Assembly: GCA_003116995.1 (NCBI GenBank)
Contig: BDSL01000133.1
Location: 175,088-239,087 of the forward strand
Source: Yamagishiella unicocca
Taxonomy: Eukaryota; Chlorophyta; Chlorophyceae; Chlamydomonadales; Volvocaceae
Length of the DNA: 64,000 bases
Direction: 5' to 3'
Under the pieces are notes generated by a model. That model did not search any database. It had not been told where the DNA came from and worked only from the letters and a program-made list of their open reading frames with translations. The first letter of the stretch is position 1, and each line of letters starts with the position of its first letter. A program made the position numbers and the translations under genes. Positions 35,082-46,906 of the stretch are shown in pieces.

Positions 35082-36681
35082 CTACCCAGCGTGAGAGAAG
35101 AACGCGGCCTGCAGAACCACGGCGCCCAGCAGCCCGCCGCCGCACACCACCTCCATCACGGCGGGGTAGAACTGCGTTGTCGCCAGCGGCGCGATCGTAA
35201 ACACCATGCCGCTGACCTGCGATCGAGGAGCAGCAGCCGCAAAAGCCCACCCGTCAGCGCTAGCCCCGTACGGGTCGCGCTTGGCGGGACCGACAATGCC
35301 ACGTACCCGGCCTTCTCGGCGCGGGGAGCGCAAGCGTCGTAGCCACAGCCAAGCTAGCCCAGCAATCACGGATAAGGGTCCGCCGCAGTCACCCCCGGCT
35401 CAAGTGTGGCCAAAGCCAGGGCATACCCGTGTCGCCGCATGCATGTGAGTTCAACTTGCGTGCGAGGTGGGCTCACCGGTGCCAATTCGCGCGGCGGGAG
35501 GAGCTGCAAACGTAGCGGCTGTGGAGGCAAAAGCCTAAACCCTCCGCAACCCGCGAGCAGGTGGGTGGCAGGTCGCCCCCGGTGACGGAACCCTATCAAC
35601 GAGTACGCGCTCGCCCCCTCCAGCCCCCACAGCGCTCTCGCCGCCTCCTGTTGTACCTACGCTTTGCCAAACAGGGCTGGCAAGCAGACGTCCATTCACT
35701 TACCGCCCTGCATGCCACACATCCCAACGCGGCTCCCCGCACGACCTCGACGCACCTGCTGACTCGTCACCGCAAACAGCCCCACCAGCAGGACCGTGCC
35801 GGGCAGGCTGCGCTGCGCCACACCGCCCAGCAGCGCGCAGAGCAGCCCCGCAACGGCTTGGGTGGCCCACAGCACCAGCAGCCGCCCCCGCATGCCGTGT
35901 GCGAAGCGGCCGCTGATCTTGTCGGACAGCCAGCCGCCTAACGGCCGCGCAGCCACGTTGAGCAAGCCGAACATGCAGGCGATCGCCCCCGCCCGCACCG
36001 GCCCCAGGGAGAACTGCGTGGCCAGGTAGATGGGCAGCGTGTTGAAGGCGACGAGCTGGACGCCGAAGGAACAGCTGCAGGGAGGGGGGCGCGGGGGAGC
36101 ACATGTACATGGCGGGCGGCTCAATTTTCGGTATCGAAACGTTGTGATCGTTGCGGTTGTTGTGATTGTGGTGGTTGTTGGGGTTGTGGTGGTTGTTTTA
36201 GTTGTAGCGGTTGCTTGTGGGCTGGGCGGCAGGGTTGCCGAAGATGGGAGCCGCTGCTTCAGGTGGCTTATGTATGGATAGGCGATATAGTTGGGCCAGT
36301 GCCGCAAGGACATCTGTGAGAAATGCACAACGCTGGACGCGCGCGAGCAGAGCAAGCGACTGACCCAAGCCTCAAGACCGCCACACGTGCATGCAAGGCC
36401 GGAATGACTAACGCTCAGCTTGGGACGGTAGTCAACGCGCGACCCATGGGACACCGCTCCCGCACGTGCGCGCCGCGCGGCACCCCACTCACCCCATCCT
36501 TCATCTCCCCCTTCTGTTCTACCCTTTGCGTCTGTAACCCCCCTGCGTCTGTAACCCCCCTGCGTCTGTAAACCATTGCGTCTGTAAACCCCCTGCGTCT
36601 GTAACCCCCTGCGTCTGTATTCCCCCTTTGCGTCTGTAACCCCCCTGCGTCTCACCCTCCCCTCCCCTCCCCTCCCCTCCC

Positions 36682-36716
<35 letters not shown>

Positions 36717-39700
36717 TCACCCGTAGCTCGCTGCCAGCAGGAGGGCCTGCGGGCTCGTGAGCACCGCGGCGTAGATGTCGAAGGCGCCGTGTACGGCGAG
36801 TAGGTGGGCCTGATGGCGCACGTTCGCCGGCGCACCACACCACTCGGCGGGCACCACCGCGCCGCTGCCGCGATCCCCACTGCTCAGGCCCCCCTCGCTG
36901 CCAACGCCGTGCGGTGCGCCCTCGCTGCCGCCGTCCACCGCCTCCCCCTCCCCCTCCGCCAGCGTCGCCAGCTCCAAACCCGGACGCGGCGGCGTGCCCA
37001 CGTGCACCGGAGACATGGACATCTGGACGAGAGGCGAGCCCAGGGCTGCTGCGGGGCAGGGCTCTAAAGGCGTGACTCCCGTGTTGCTGAAGCCGCGGCC
37101 GTGTCGCTGTCCTGACGGCTGCGGCGACGGGATCCTGGGTACCGGCGAGCGCCGCTCGTAAGTCATCTGAGGCGCGCTGCTGCGGTGGCCACCGCGCCAC
37201 TGCTGCTGCTGCTGCTGCTGTTGCTGTTGCTGCTGCTGTTGCTGCTGATCTCGCTGCTGATGCTGTTGCTGTTGCTGCTGTTGTTGCGATGAATGATGGG
37301 CGCCTGCGCCAGCGCCCGCGGGAATCGAGTCACGCTCGCCGCTACTGCCGTCCACATCTCCCGGGACCACAGCGACCATGTCTAGGACCGCCAGCTCCGG
37401 GTCGCACGTGCTGGCAGCCAGCGCGCTCGCCGTCGCCGTCGCCGTCGCCCGCGCCTGCTGCTGCTGCTGCTGTTGTCGCGGTTGCGGCAGCGGCTGCCGC
37501 GAGTTGGGTTTCTGCGGTGAGCGCGGGCTCGTCGGACTTGGCGGCTGTTGCCACCTGACCTCGAGACTCGCCCCCCTGCTGCCGTACCCACGGACCAGCC
37601 GCGCGTCGTGCGCGTTATCGCACGCCGTGAAGCTGCCAGTGCGGCTGTCGTACACGTTCGGCAGCTTGCTACGGTCCAGGAAGTCGCCCTCCGCCGTGTC
37701 CTGCCCGAACAGAAACGTCGCGAGGGCCAGCACCACGTGGGCAGCCGCCGGCAAGTAGAACGACGACCGCCAGGCGGTTGCTGACGTGTACCAGTGCTGC
37801 AGGCCCTGGTACAGCAGCGGCATAACGATCATGCCCACGCCGCCGCCGGCGAGGCCCCAGGTGGCGCAGGTGGCGAGGGCGCCCACGAGCGCCGGAGGGG
37901 GGAAGGTTGCGACCATCCAGAACCTGCAGCGAGCGAGTTGCGGCAGAGGGGAGGTTCGAGGAAGACCCGTGGGTGGGTGGGTGGGTGGGTGGGTGGGTGG
38001 GTGGGTGGGTGGGTGGGTGGGTGGGTGGGTGGGTGGGGTGGGGGCGCCACGTGGGAGGCGTGCAGCAGCAGGCCGTCAGGGCCCGAGCGCCGTACGAGAG
38101 CGCACCCTGGAGAGAAAAGCCCAGCTGGGGAGGCAGCTCCGAACACGTCAGGGCGGCATGCAGTTGGGCCGCTGCGGAGGCGGCCTACGCACTGGTGGCG
38201 GCGAGGGCCGGCGAGGGCCGGCGAGGGCCGGAGCGGGAGCTGGAGATGGAGCCGGAGATGGAGCCGCGTTTCCCTTTTTCTCTCCCGAGCCCCGCTTGTC
38301 ACCCTCCCCCGCCGGTCGCGCCGCCTTTCTCCCCCCCCTTCCGTCCTGCGTCCTCCCTTCCTCGGGCCGCCCTCCCTCCCGCTCCCGCCGCAACCTACTG
38401 CGACACGATGAAGGCCCACAACGAGACGCCCGCGATCATGCGCACGATGACGAAGCCCGTCCCGTCCACCACCAGCGCCACACAAGCCAGCGCGGGCGCC
38501 GTCAGCAGCAGCGACAGCAGCTGGGGTGAGAGGGGCAGGGGCGGGTGTTAACTACCACCGCTAGGACGGGAAACCCCACGGACAATGAACAGCCCGGACA
38601 GTGCATAGCGCGCAACCGGCACAGGATGGAGCTGCTTTGTGTCTATCACGACGAGAGGTGAACGTCGAGACGGACAACACCAATAACCCGGGAGAGACGG
38701 GAGCCTCGTGTGGGAGCAGTGTTGGCGTACTCGCGGGGAGAATAATTAGTGGCTACCCGTGAACAATGGCTACCCGAATAATTAGTGGCTACCCGTGTCA
38801 GACATTCCTTATTTAGGATCGCAGTGCGACGCTTCAGTATGTGACCCTGCCTCTCCCAAGTACGCTGCTGCTGCTGTGGCAGTGCCAGCGCAATTCGTCA
38901 CAGAATGCCGGCCACCTGGACCTTCCACACCGCTGGATCTTAATAGCGGCGACGCAGCAACGCAGTCCCCCCGCTGCCATGCCGTACCTGGCAGTAGCGG
39001 GGCCCTATGCGCCGCATCCACGCGGCCATGAGTAAATGCACGAGGGATGAGGCGGCCAGTGCCGCCACTGCGGCGCCTCCCATGCTGCTCTTGGACAGCT
39101 CCAGGTCTGCTTGGATGACAGGCAGTAGCGCCTGCGTAGGACGATGAGGAATTCCCCCAAGCCGGGCCATGTGACTACGCAGGCGACACCGCGCCGCTCG
39201 CTACCCACCCACCCACACCCACCCACACAAATCCTCGTTGAACATAGGAGACCCGACAGAGCCCCCTCATGCCCCTCTCCCAACATCAGGTAAGGGTAGA
39301 GTGCTTCAGCGGTCTTTCCGTCTCGAGCAGGGCAGCTGCCCGCGGCCAGCGTCAGGCCCGGCTAGATATGTGTAACAAATCGCACACTCAAAAACAACCA
39401 CCCCGGGTTGGGCCGGGTCGCTCCCCTGGGGTGCGCCAGCTACTTGCAGAGCTTCAACACGCCCTCCTCTCTTTCCTTGCTCCCGACACACCCCTGAAAG
39501 CGCTCCTGCTGCTGCCTTCCACGTCCATTGCATGCACCGATGTGCGGGCGCCCCTGGTTGGTTGCTCCCGGCTCAGCTTCAACGCGGCAACACGCGCGCA
39601 TGCGTAACCCTAGAACGTAAAACCCCTAAACCCGAAGCTCACCGCGGGCGCAAAGGCGGACATGCACGCCACGAAGATAAACGCAGTGGCTAGGTGGAAG

Positions 39701-39855
39701 CTGCGAGTCGGGACACTGGCCAGGTGGGTGAACGGCCGGAAGTTGAGCTGCGGCAAGGAGCCCACGACGGGCGACGCAGCCGCAGTTGTTGACGGCGCAT
39801 GAGGGGACCTGCCGTACGCGGGCGGCATCCCATTGGTCCCTCCAAAGCTGCCCCG

Positions 39856-39890
<35 letters not shown>

Positions 39891-41115
39891 TGCCGCTGCC
39901 GAGGCCACCGCTGCGCATGCTGCAATCGCCGCTGGCGCCGCGGATGAAGCCGCCGGCGCGGCCCCCCTGCCTGCTGGTCATCGTGCTACTGCCCGTGACT
40001 CGGTCGGCTGGGGTACACGAGGCCATGGCGTTGTCGTTGCAGCTGTCGCCCGCTGCTGCTGCTGCCCCACGCCCAGACGGCGACATCAGCGCCTTCAGCG
40101 ACCGAAACCCGGACGCGAGAGCGGTGATCGGCGGTGAACCGAGGTCCGGTAGCGTCGCCGGCGCGTCCGGCGCTTCGACCGGCAGCACGCCGAGCCGGCT
40201 GGTGCCGTGGTGGCCCATACCCAGGATGGGCGAGATGCTGATCATGGACTGAGTCCTCCGGGCCAAGGCGGCGAGAGCGCCGGCGTGGATTGGCGCCTCG
40301 CGGGGAGGGCAGGCAACACCGTCACCGCCGCCGCCGCCATCATCCTCCTCGCCGCCAGCACCACGGCCCTTGCCCTCCCTGCCCTCCGTGCCCTCGTTAA
40401 ACGTGGTGGACCTGGACCGGACAAACCCCGCGTAGCTGCCCGCGCTGCGCTCAACCTCCTTGTGGGTGCCGCTGATGCGCACGCACCCTGCGTGGGCTAC
40501 GGTGTCGAAGCCCGCCAGCTGATGTAGGTTGTGGTAAGGGCGAAGGTTCCCGTTTTCCGTGGTTGGGGATGCAAGGCACGATAACCGCCGCGCGGTTCCA
40601 CCGGCGACTCCAGCGCCACCAGCCCCTGACAGCCCGCCGCCGGCTGTGAATGAAGCCACAAGTGCGCCGCGACCACCGTTGCTGGGCGCGTAGGCTGGCG
40701 GAGGAGCTAAGCTGGCAAAGACGGTGGGGTCGAAAGGAGGTGAAGCCACAAAGGACCTGTGACGAGCCGCCAGTCCCCGAGTCGCAGCCGTCATGGAGGA
40801 GGTACGGAGTTGCAGCACATCCCGCGGGTTCTGTTGCACCCATGCGGGTTTCCAGGCGCGCCGAGGCTGTTCCGATGTGACGGACATGGAAATACGTTCG
40901 CAATCGTTGAGCCCAACCGATGGTGACTCCGCCTGCACGCCGGCGGCCGCTGTTTCGCCATCTTGAACATATCCGGTATAGGTGGACGCCGTCCTTGGCT
41001 CGATTTGCCAGTCGCCCTTTTCTGTCGTGTCCATGCTGCGCCGCGCTCGGCTTGTCGAGCCGCGCCGCTGTGGTATGATCGCTGCCGACTTTCCGTCGCC
41101 TGAAAGCGCCCGCAT
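35082..41115 (-). CDS. NRT2-type (nitrate/nitrite porter) MFS transporter with giant extensions
   Basis: Exons 41115-39643, 39131-38988, 38520-38399, 37923-36721, 36074-35756, 35216-35082; phases close, giving about 1131 residues. The conserved core matches the nitrate/nitrite porter family: FRPFTHLASVPTRSFHLATA then FAPA-ALLPVIQADLELSKSS at helix 1, RIGPRY, an AGGGVGMIVMPLLYQG block like the family's glycine signature, LFGQDTAEGDF, then YGCSFGVQL and FGLLNVAARPLGGWLSD after the central loop. Family members import nitrate or nitrite across the plasma or chloroplast membrane with protons. NRT2 proteins are usually about 500-550 residues. Here about 450 extra residues (Gly/Ser/Thr-rich, with a Gly run) precede helix 1, and about 330 lie in the central loop with a long Gln run. 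The start is the first ATG of the first exon; a Met 27 residues on is an alternative. Substrate assignment is by family only. Confidence 0.82.
36529..36655. repeat. 17-18-bp tandem repeat in transporter intron
   Basis: About eight units of TGCGTCTGTAACCCCC with small length changes. A CCCCT run (to 36,682) and a CAG run (36,684-36,716) follow, reaching up to the exon boundary at 36,721. Confidence 0.8.
37969..38037. repeat. (GGGT)n microsatellite, about 17 units
   Basis: An uninterrupted GTGGGTGGGT run on the plus strand, in the intron between transporter exons 3 and 4. Runs of GGG every four bases can fold as G-quadruplex DNA on that strand. Confidence 0.95.
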
Positions 41116-41989
41116 CCTATCGGTTTAACGACAAGCGCAATGTAGCAACAGCGGCGGCCGGCCACTGCACGGCGGCCAAGCGGGCCCTCCCCAGTCGTCC
41201 CGGCCCAGCCCTGTGCCTCCAGAACTAGCAGACCGCACTATCAAGCCTACAATTTTGGAAGACCTTCTTTGAAAACGGTCAGCGATCATGTGTTGCGCGT
41301 TTTATGCGGCTCAAAAGTTACTTAATACTAGGGCACACTGCAGTGGATGATTGCGACGATATAAATTGCTTAAAATTCCCTAACTAAAATACTGTAAGCT
41401 GAACTCATGCGCAACATCATTCAATGCGCATTGCTGTCAGACGATGACGAAGCGTGTACGGGACATACGCTCACTGAGAAAATCTCAGTTTTAGCGTCCA
41501 CGCATCTAGCACGCTTACTCACCACAGGAGATTATCATCTGGTCATTTACAAGCTAATGATTGCTCTTTGCTCTGTGGTGTTAAAAAGTAAAGCATAAAA
41601 GGACACTCTTGATGTGGTGAAGGACACTGGGATAGCCCGTATTTTGCCTTTTCTTAAAAAAAAACCGTGATGCTTACAGTCGTTATTTTGCGAACAGGAA
41701 GCACAAAGGGCTGTCGGTGGAAGAACCCAGATAATATGAATAGCGAATAGTAATGATGAATAATTGACATTACAGATGGGCAACTTACAGATGGGCAACT
41801 TAAATTGCCCATCTGGGATCGGGGAAACCTCCAAGCTGACGCCTCCAACCCATCCATCAACCTTACACTGCTCGAGTGTGTGGGGTAGTGCAGTACTTTC
41901 AGCATAGGCACGACACACCGATTCATGGGTCCCTGTAAAATTCCCATACCACACAGACCAAATCTTTTGATCCAGTAGATAATAAGCAG
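41116..41989. other. 5' flank of the transporter gene
   Basis: Presumed promoter and 5' UTR of the minus-strand transporter. From about 41,230 it becomes AT-rich, and no gene is visible. Confidence 0.3.
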
Positions 41990-42226
41990 ACGTTACAGTG
42001 GCCTCAAGCCTCAGCAAACCCAAGGCAAGAAGTGGGGCCCACTTCCGTGGCCTCAACACATGAGAGCCGAGGCTGAACCCAGCAGACGCCCCCAAGGGCA
42101 CAGGAAAGCCTCGAAAAGCACAGAGGCGCCGGGCGAACCCAGGACAAGGGGAGGACCCGAAGCCTGGATTGCATCGTACGACAAGCCAGCCAGCAAACGC
42201 CCCGAAACGCACAGGAAAAAGACAGG
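41990..42226 (-). mobile_element. Second dispersed element family, copy 2 (inverted)
   Basis: Shares with 21.8 kb and 43.4 kb the minus-strand end GGCTTGAGGCCACTGTAAC, and the internal block TTTCGGGGCGTTTGCTGGCTG. The copy stops at the hairpin at 42,227. Confidence 0.5.
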
Positions 42227-42258
42227 GTACAGTGTCCTTAATCCGGAGGACACTGTAC
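42227..42258. repeat. Perfect 12-bp inverted repeat
   Basis: GTACAGTGTCCT and AGGACACTGTAC flank an 8-nt loop, exactly at the inner edge of the preceding element copy. It may be a junction or a stem-loop of the element. Confidence 0.6.
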
Positions 42259-42304
42259 GTCTCATACGGAGTTGGCCTAATCGTTCGACATGATCATGGC
42301 GTAG

Positions 42305-42410
42305 CTATTTTTAAGCAGAATGCGAGTATTACAAGGGAGCCAGAACGGCTCAAGCGCGGAAGCGCAACCAGGCGGGCCCGATGGGCCAGACCACGACACA
42401 GGTCACTGGG
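42305..42410 (-). mobile_element. Element fragment, inverted partner of 44,520-44,630
   Basis: The reverse complement matches 44,520-44,630 over about 100 bp (GGGCCCGCCTGGTTGCGC, GCGCTTGAGCCG, ACTCGCATTCTGCTTAA) with scattered mismatches. It marks another repeated family. A small minus-strand frame just beyond (about 42,570-42,690, containing NVLLLANCAYKRDTILK) is unidentified. Confidence 0.5.
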
Positions 42411-43369
42411 CAAAAGAGCCCGCCCTCACCGGCCGGGAAGGGGCAAAAGCCGAAGGCAGCCAAACACGAGGACACGGAGAAGGCAACACGCACAACTCAA
42501 AGCACGGGGAGGCGACTCGCTTGGCACCCTGCCTAGGCGCCACTCCATTCCCGTCGGGAACCACCAGTGCCGCATGATATCCTCGCAGATCTTGAGGATT
42601 GTGTCCCGCTTGTAGGCACAGTTTGCGAGAAGGAGGACGTTGCCCCCCACAGAGCCGTCGCCCTGCCGAGGTGGCGCAGCCATTCGCGGGCGAAGTGCGA
42701 TTGCGGATGTGAGGCAACCCCGCAGCAACCAAGCCGGAAGCACCTGATTGCGCCGAGTGTGTTTGGGGATTAGGTTGATCAAAGTTATTCGGTTTACTGC
42801 CTGCTAGGTTTCCTTACGCAAGCAGTTTCCTAACACCGTGAGAGACATTGGTGTCAGTCTATGGTTTCCGGCCAACGGGACGTTTGGCTAGTATCTTTGT
42901 TTCCGGCCAACTGGGTGATGGGATAGGATTTCGGTCAGCATGTCTTTGAGAGAAAATGGCTTAGTTCACGAGCTTATGCGGTAAAGCTCAGTAGGGAGTT
43001 CCGTTTCCGTGGAAGCTTTCCCATACGTGTCTCTCCCAGACGTGTTTTCCAGGCGTCTTTTCTGCGTTGTGCCTTATTACTGAACCGTTCAGACTATTGC
43101 CATGCATTGCGTTGCGTATGTCCTGCTTGTATCCTGCTTGTACTCGCTTGCGAAGGCTACTGCGAAGTCTTGTCTGCCTGCTTCCTTGTTCGCTAGGATA
43201 GTACTGCCAGTGCGTACTTCATCTTGTAAGACTAAGCAATACTATTCTCGATACGTGACTATATCACAAAGACGGGAACCGTCTTCTTCGTGAAGCAGAT
43301 GATCGTGTATGTTATTTTCGGTTTAGTATGCGTGGATGGAAGGTCGTGTGGAGGATGGAATCAGGTGCT
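42411..43369. other. Intergenic, no gene recognised
   Basis: No supported exon apart from the unidentified small frame at about 42,570-42,690. TTTCCGGCCAAC recurs at about 42,865 and 42,900. Confidence 0.3.
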
Positions 43370-43765
43370 GTCCTTGACTTGTCTGGCCTCGGTGTACCCA
43401 GGGGTACTGTAGCTGGGTTGCCATCCTTCTGGGGAGCCCTCTGTTTTGCATATGTCAGGCTCGAACTTGTCATCTGGTCCTGGGGCCTCTAGCACTGGCT
43501 CGTCTTTTCCAGTGGTGGGCCTTGGCGTGCCCAGGGGTGCTTGGGTCGTCTTTCTTGTCAGTGTCCACTGTGTTGGGCGAGGTGAGGTGTCAAGTGTTTT
43601 GGGTGACTTTCGGGGCGTCTGCTGGCTGCTAGCGCTGTCATCTCGTATGGTGCAGTGATGTCTGGGTCTTCCCCCTTGGGTTTGGCCCGGCTTGCCTCTG
43701 TTGAGTCCAGGACATGGCCCCCCTTCTTGTCCAGGGTAAATCGGGCTTGAGGTCACGTAAACATT
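43370..43765 (+). mobile_element. Second dispersed element family, copy 3
   Basis: Plus-strand copy ending in CGGGCTTGAGGTCACGTAA. It shares TTTCGGGGCGTCTGCTGGCTG and the CTTGTCCAGGG block with the copies at 21.8 and 42.0 kb. Confidence 0.5.
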
Positions 43766-44509
43766 TGATTTGTTGCGTTGCGAGGTATGTAAGGTACCTT
43801 AGATACCGGTCCCCAGCCTGTATCGTGAGGCGCGCGGCGTACCAGCGTAGCGCATTCACGCGGTTTTCTCAGCTGGCGCTCTCTTTCATCGGCCCCCGTC
43901 TGGTACCATACTTTTGTAGCCAACCCAATGTGGTACCATGGACATGCTGCTATTCCTCTTGTGTTGCCGTGTAGGGCACTATGAGTTGCGCTCGATCGTC
44001 CGGCCCACCTGCTTTAAAAACCACCCGTTAGGGGTATCCATTGTTTTGCATCTGCCAGGCGGCAATCCCATCCGTTCGCGGCTACTGCTTCATGGTCATT
44101 TTGCGACCTTTTTGCGCGCAGCTTCCCAGGCCCCGCTGTTAATTTCGTGCACTGGGGACTTTTATTGCGCTGCCGGCCATGCGGAAATGCGGCCCGTCTG
44201 GGCTGTTTCTCCAGCCACTACTTTTCGGCATCGGCGGTAGAATATACGGAGGGTGCTCGTATTACACGGTCCCGGCCCTCTCCACATACGATCTCGGCTT
44301 TTTTTAGCAGGGAATGTCATGACGAGCATCCTCCGCGCAGCTTTCCCACGCTCGCTTGTATTTTTGCCCTTTAGGGGTGTCCGTTCTGCATTCGGCCAAG
44401 TGGCCAGCGGGTCCGTCTGTGCTGCTCGTCCGACCCGTGTACCATAGTCTAAAGTCGGCATCGGCGGTAGTTTCATACGGTCTCGGATGGGGCAAATCTC
44501 GCTACAATG

Positions 44510-44630
44510 GTTTTGACTTCGTCCGGTGATCTGTGTTGTGGCCTGGCCCATTGGGCCCGCCTGGTTGCGCCTCCGCGCTTGAGCCGCTCTGGCTCCCCTG
44601 TAACACTCGCATTCTGCTTAACAATACGCT
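44510..44630 (+). mobile_element. Element fragment matching 42,305-42,410 in inverse orientation
   Basis: Contains CATTGGGCCCGCCTGGTTGC, GAGCCGCTCTGGCTCCCCTG and TAACACTCGCATTCTGC, as in the inverted copy. Divergence is roughly one base in ten. Confidence 0.5.
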
Positions 44631-46600
44631 TGCTCCTCCATCGCACACTTCACCACAAAACGCTAATATTTTACACGACCATCTGCTTCACGAAGAAGAC
44701 GGTACCCGTCTTTGTAGCCCTTGGGCGTATGGCTAAACAAGGCACCGTAACCTCCTCCAAACGACCATCTCCCAACCTACGCGTCGCCAAGCTGAGGGCA
44801 CACAAAAGTAAGCGGTAATCTTCGCATCATATGCGTAAGCGCAAGACCTGGGCATCACGCATCCCAGTCGCCGGGATTGCCCGTTGCCAACGATATTTGT
44901 TGATCGTCGCGCCCAGCATTGCGCCTGCGGCCAAGAGCGCGGGGCCCCGATGAGTTGTTTATGATGGGACTGTCGGTGTGTCTATTTGCTTGCATCACGA
45001 AAGGTCCTACCTCCTGCAAAAGCTGATTCCGTGCGCAATCTTCACTGCGTCCGCAACAAAAGTATATGCCACCTTTTGTCCTGGGGTTGCGGACACTTAA
45101 AAATCCTATTATCAGGAGTATGGGATTCTATGGGGCTCCAAGACTGCTGCAAAATGCTTAAGCCTCCGCAGCCGTGCCTGTTGCGATTTCAGAACGCAGC
45201 GCGTCTGCCCACAGCGAGCTTAAACAACCTGCTGTTACAGCAAAAAATTGCCTGTTTACGCTTTGAAATGAACATGCGGCCATCCTCCGCACCCAAGGCA
45301 CGGTTCAATCAACCAACACCAAACCTGCATCGGCCCTGGCCACAGGATTCTTTGTTCTCGCCTTAGGGAACTAGGCAGTATTGAAAGGACCAGGGCCCTC
45401 CGGCGCGTATAACAGCCGCCAGCTCTAAACACCGTGCCTAGCAGGGGCCCTGCAAGACAGGCAGGGACCAGTGACGAACCAGCGAGCAAGCCTGGGACGG
45501 CGCACATTGGAACCTCTCCACAACTCGGGTCACGACAACTAACGTCTCACGTAGTTGTCATGCGAGTACGCCACATGTTCGTGTTCTTCAGTACGCCACA
45601 TGTTCGTGTCGTTCAGCAGCTTGAAGCCGCCTCCAAGGACGACCTCACTTCATGAGCCACACCAAGCGTTGGAGGGCAGCGGACCTTGACAAGTAGCACG
45701 GGCAGCGGACCTTGACAAGTAGCACCAGCAGGTCCCACTCGATACCCAATCCAACACTTTCGTCGTACCAAGCCCCACAACCCGACACTCTTTGACGTAC
45801 CCGGTCGCCGGAACTCCGACGTGCTCGCGGCCCTTGCCACGCGCGCCTTTGAGCACTGACAGCATAATCGTTGAGGACGAGAGCAACCGACAAGGGGCCG
45901 CTAAAGGCTCCAAGAAACGTAGGCGCAGCGCACATCCCGCGACGATGCCCTCCCGTATCGCCACCGTCAAAACCGACATCGGCACAGCAGCAAGAATGGC
46001 GCCAGCCGGGCAACGCGTCACGCCAGCGACATCGCAGTGCAGGAATGCCGAGACGGGGATCTTGGCCCTAAGGCTCCCGCGTGTGTCAGCCATGCTTATA
46101 CGAAGAACACAATCTTGTGTGGATCTTGAACCCGGTCGCGCAGTCCGCAACACATCCCGCCAACAACAAGGCGGCGGCCATCCGGGTATGGTGAGTGCGC
46201 TCACGGGTACGGCTGGGCCCCATGGGGCCGGCATTGTTCGTGGACCATGGACCTCCGGGCCGGGCCCGGCCGGGTCTTCCTGCCCTACACTGCGCTGACC
46301 GACACCCGTGTCCGCTGCATCGCCAAGGGCGCCCTAGCGCTGCTCCTGCCGTTTCCGCTCACCCCCAAAAAGGCATTACTGCAGCAGCCACCGTGGGTGT
46401 CCCCACACCCAAGCCGGCATTCCGAAGCCGCCCCGGGGGTTCCCACGTCACCGGACCTCCAGCACCTGCACGGTCCCTTACCCGGCGCGTGCCCGGGCCG
46501 CGGCTCAGCCCCGCCACCCGCTGTTACCCGCATGCCGTGTAATCAATTTGTGTGCCACCCCCCGCTTCCTAGGCGCCGAACACTGCCCGCGTGGTCATCC
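44631..46600. other. Intergenic with short tandem repeats
   Basis: Two small duplications are visible. A 25-bp unit with AGTACGCCACATGTTCGTG occurs twice at about 45,567-45,618, and a 26-bp unit with GCAGCGGACCTTGACAAGTA occurs twice at about 45,675-45,726. No gene was recognised. Confidence 0.4.
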
Positions 46601-46875
46601 TCACTGGAACGGAAACGGCATAGGCATGCCCGACGGCATCCCGCCCATCCCCTGCATCGCCATGGGCCCTTGCATGCCCATCGGGCCCTGCATCCCCTGC
46701 ATTCCTTGCAGCCCCTGCATACCCAACATGCCCTGCATCCCAAGTGCTGCGGCCGCCGCGGCCGCCGCCTGCGGCATCATGTGCTGCCCGCCCGCCAGCG
46801 CGTTCAGCATCGCTGCCGCCGCCGCAGCCTGCTGGGGCGCCATGCCTGCAGCCATGCCCTGCATTTGCATGGCTA

Positions 46876-46906
<31 letters not shown>

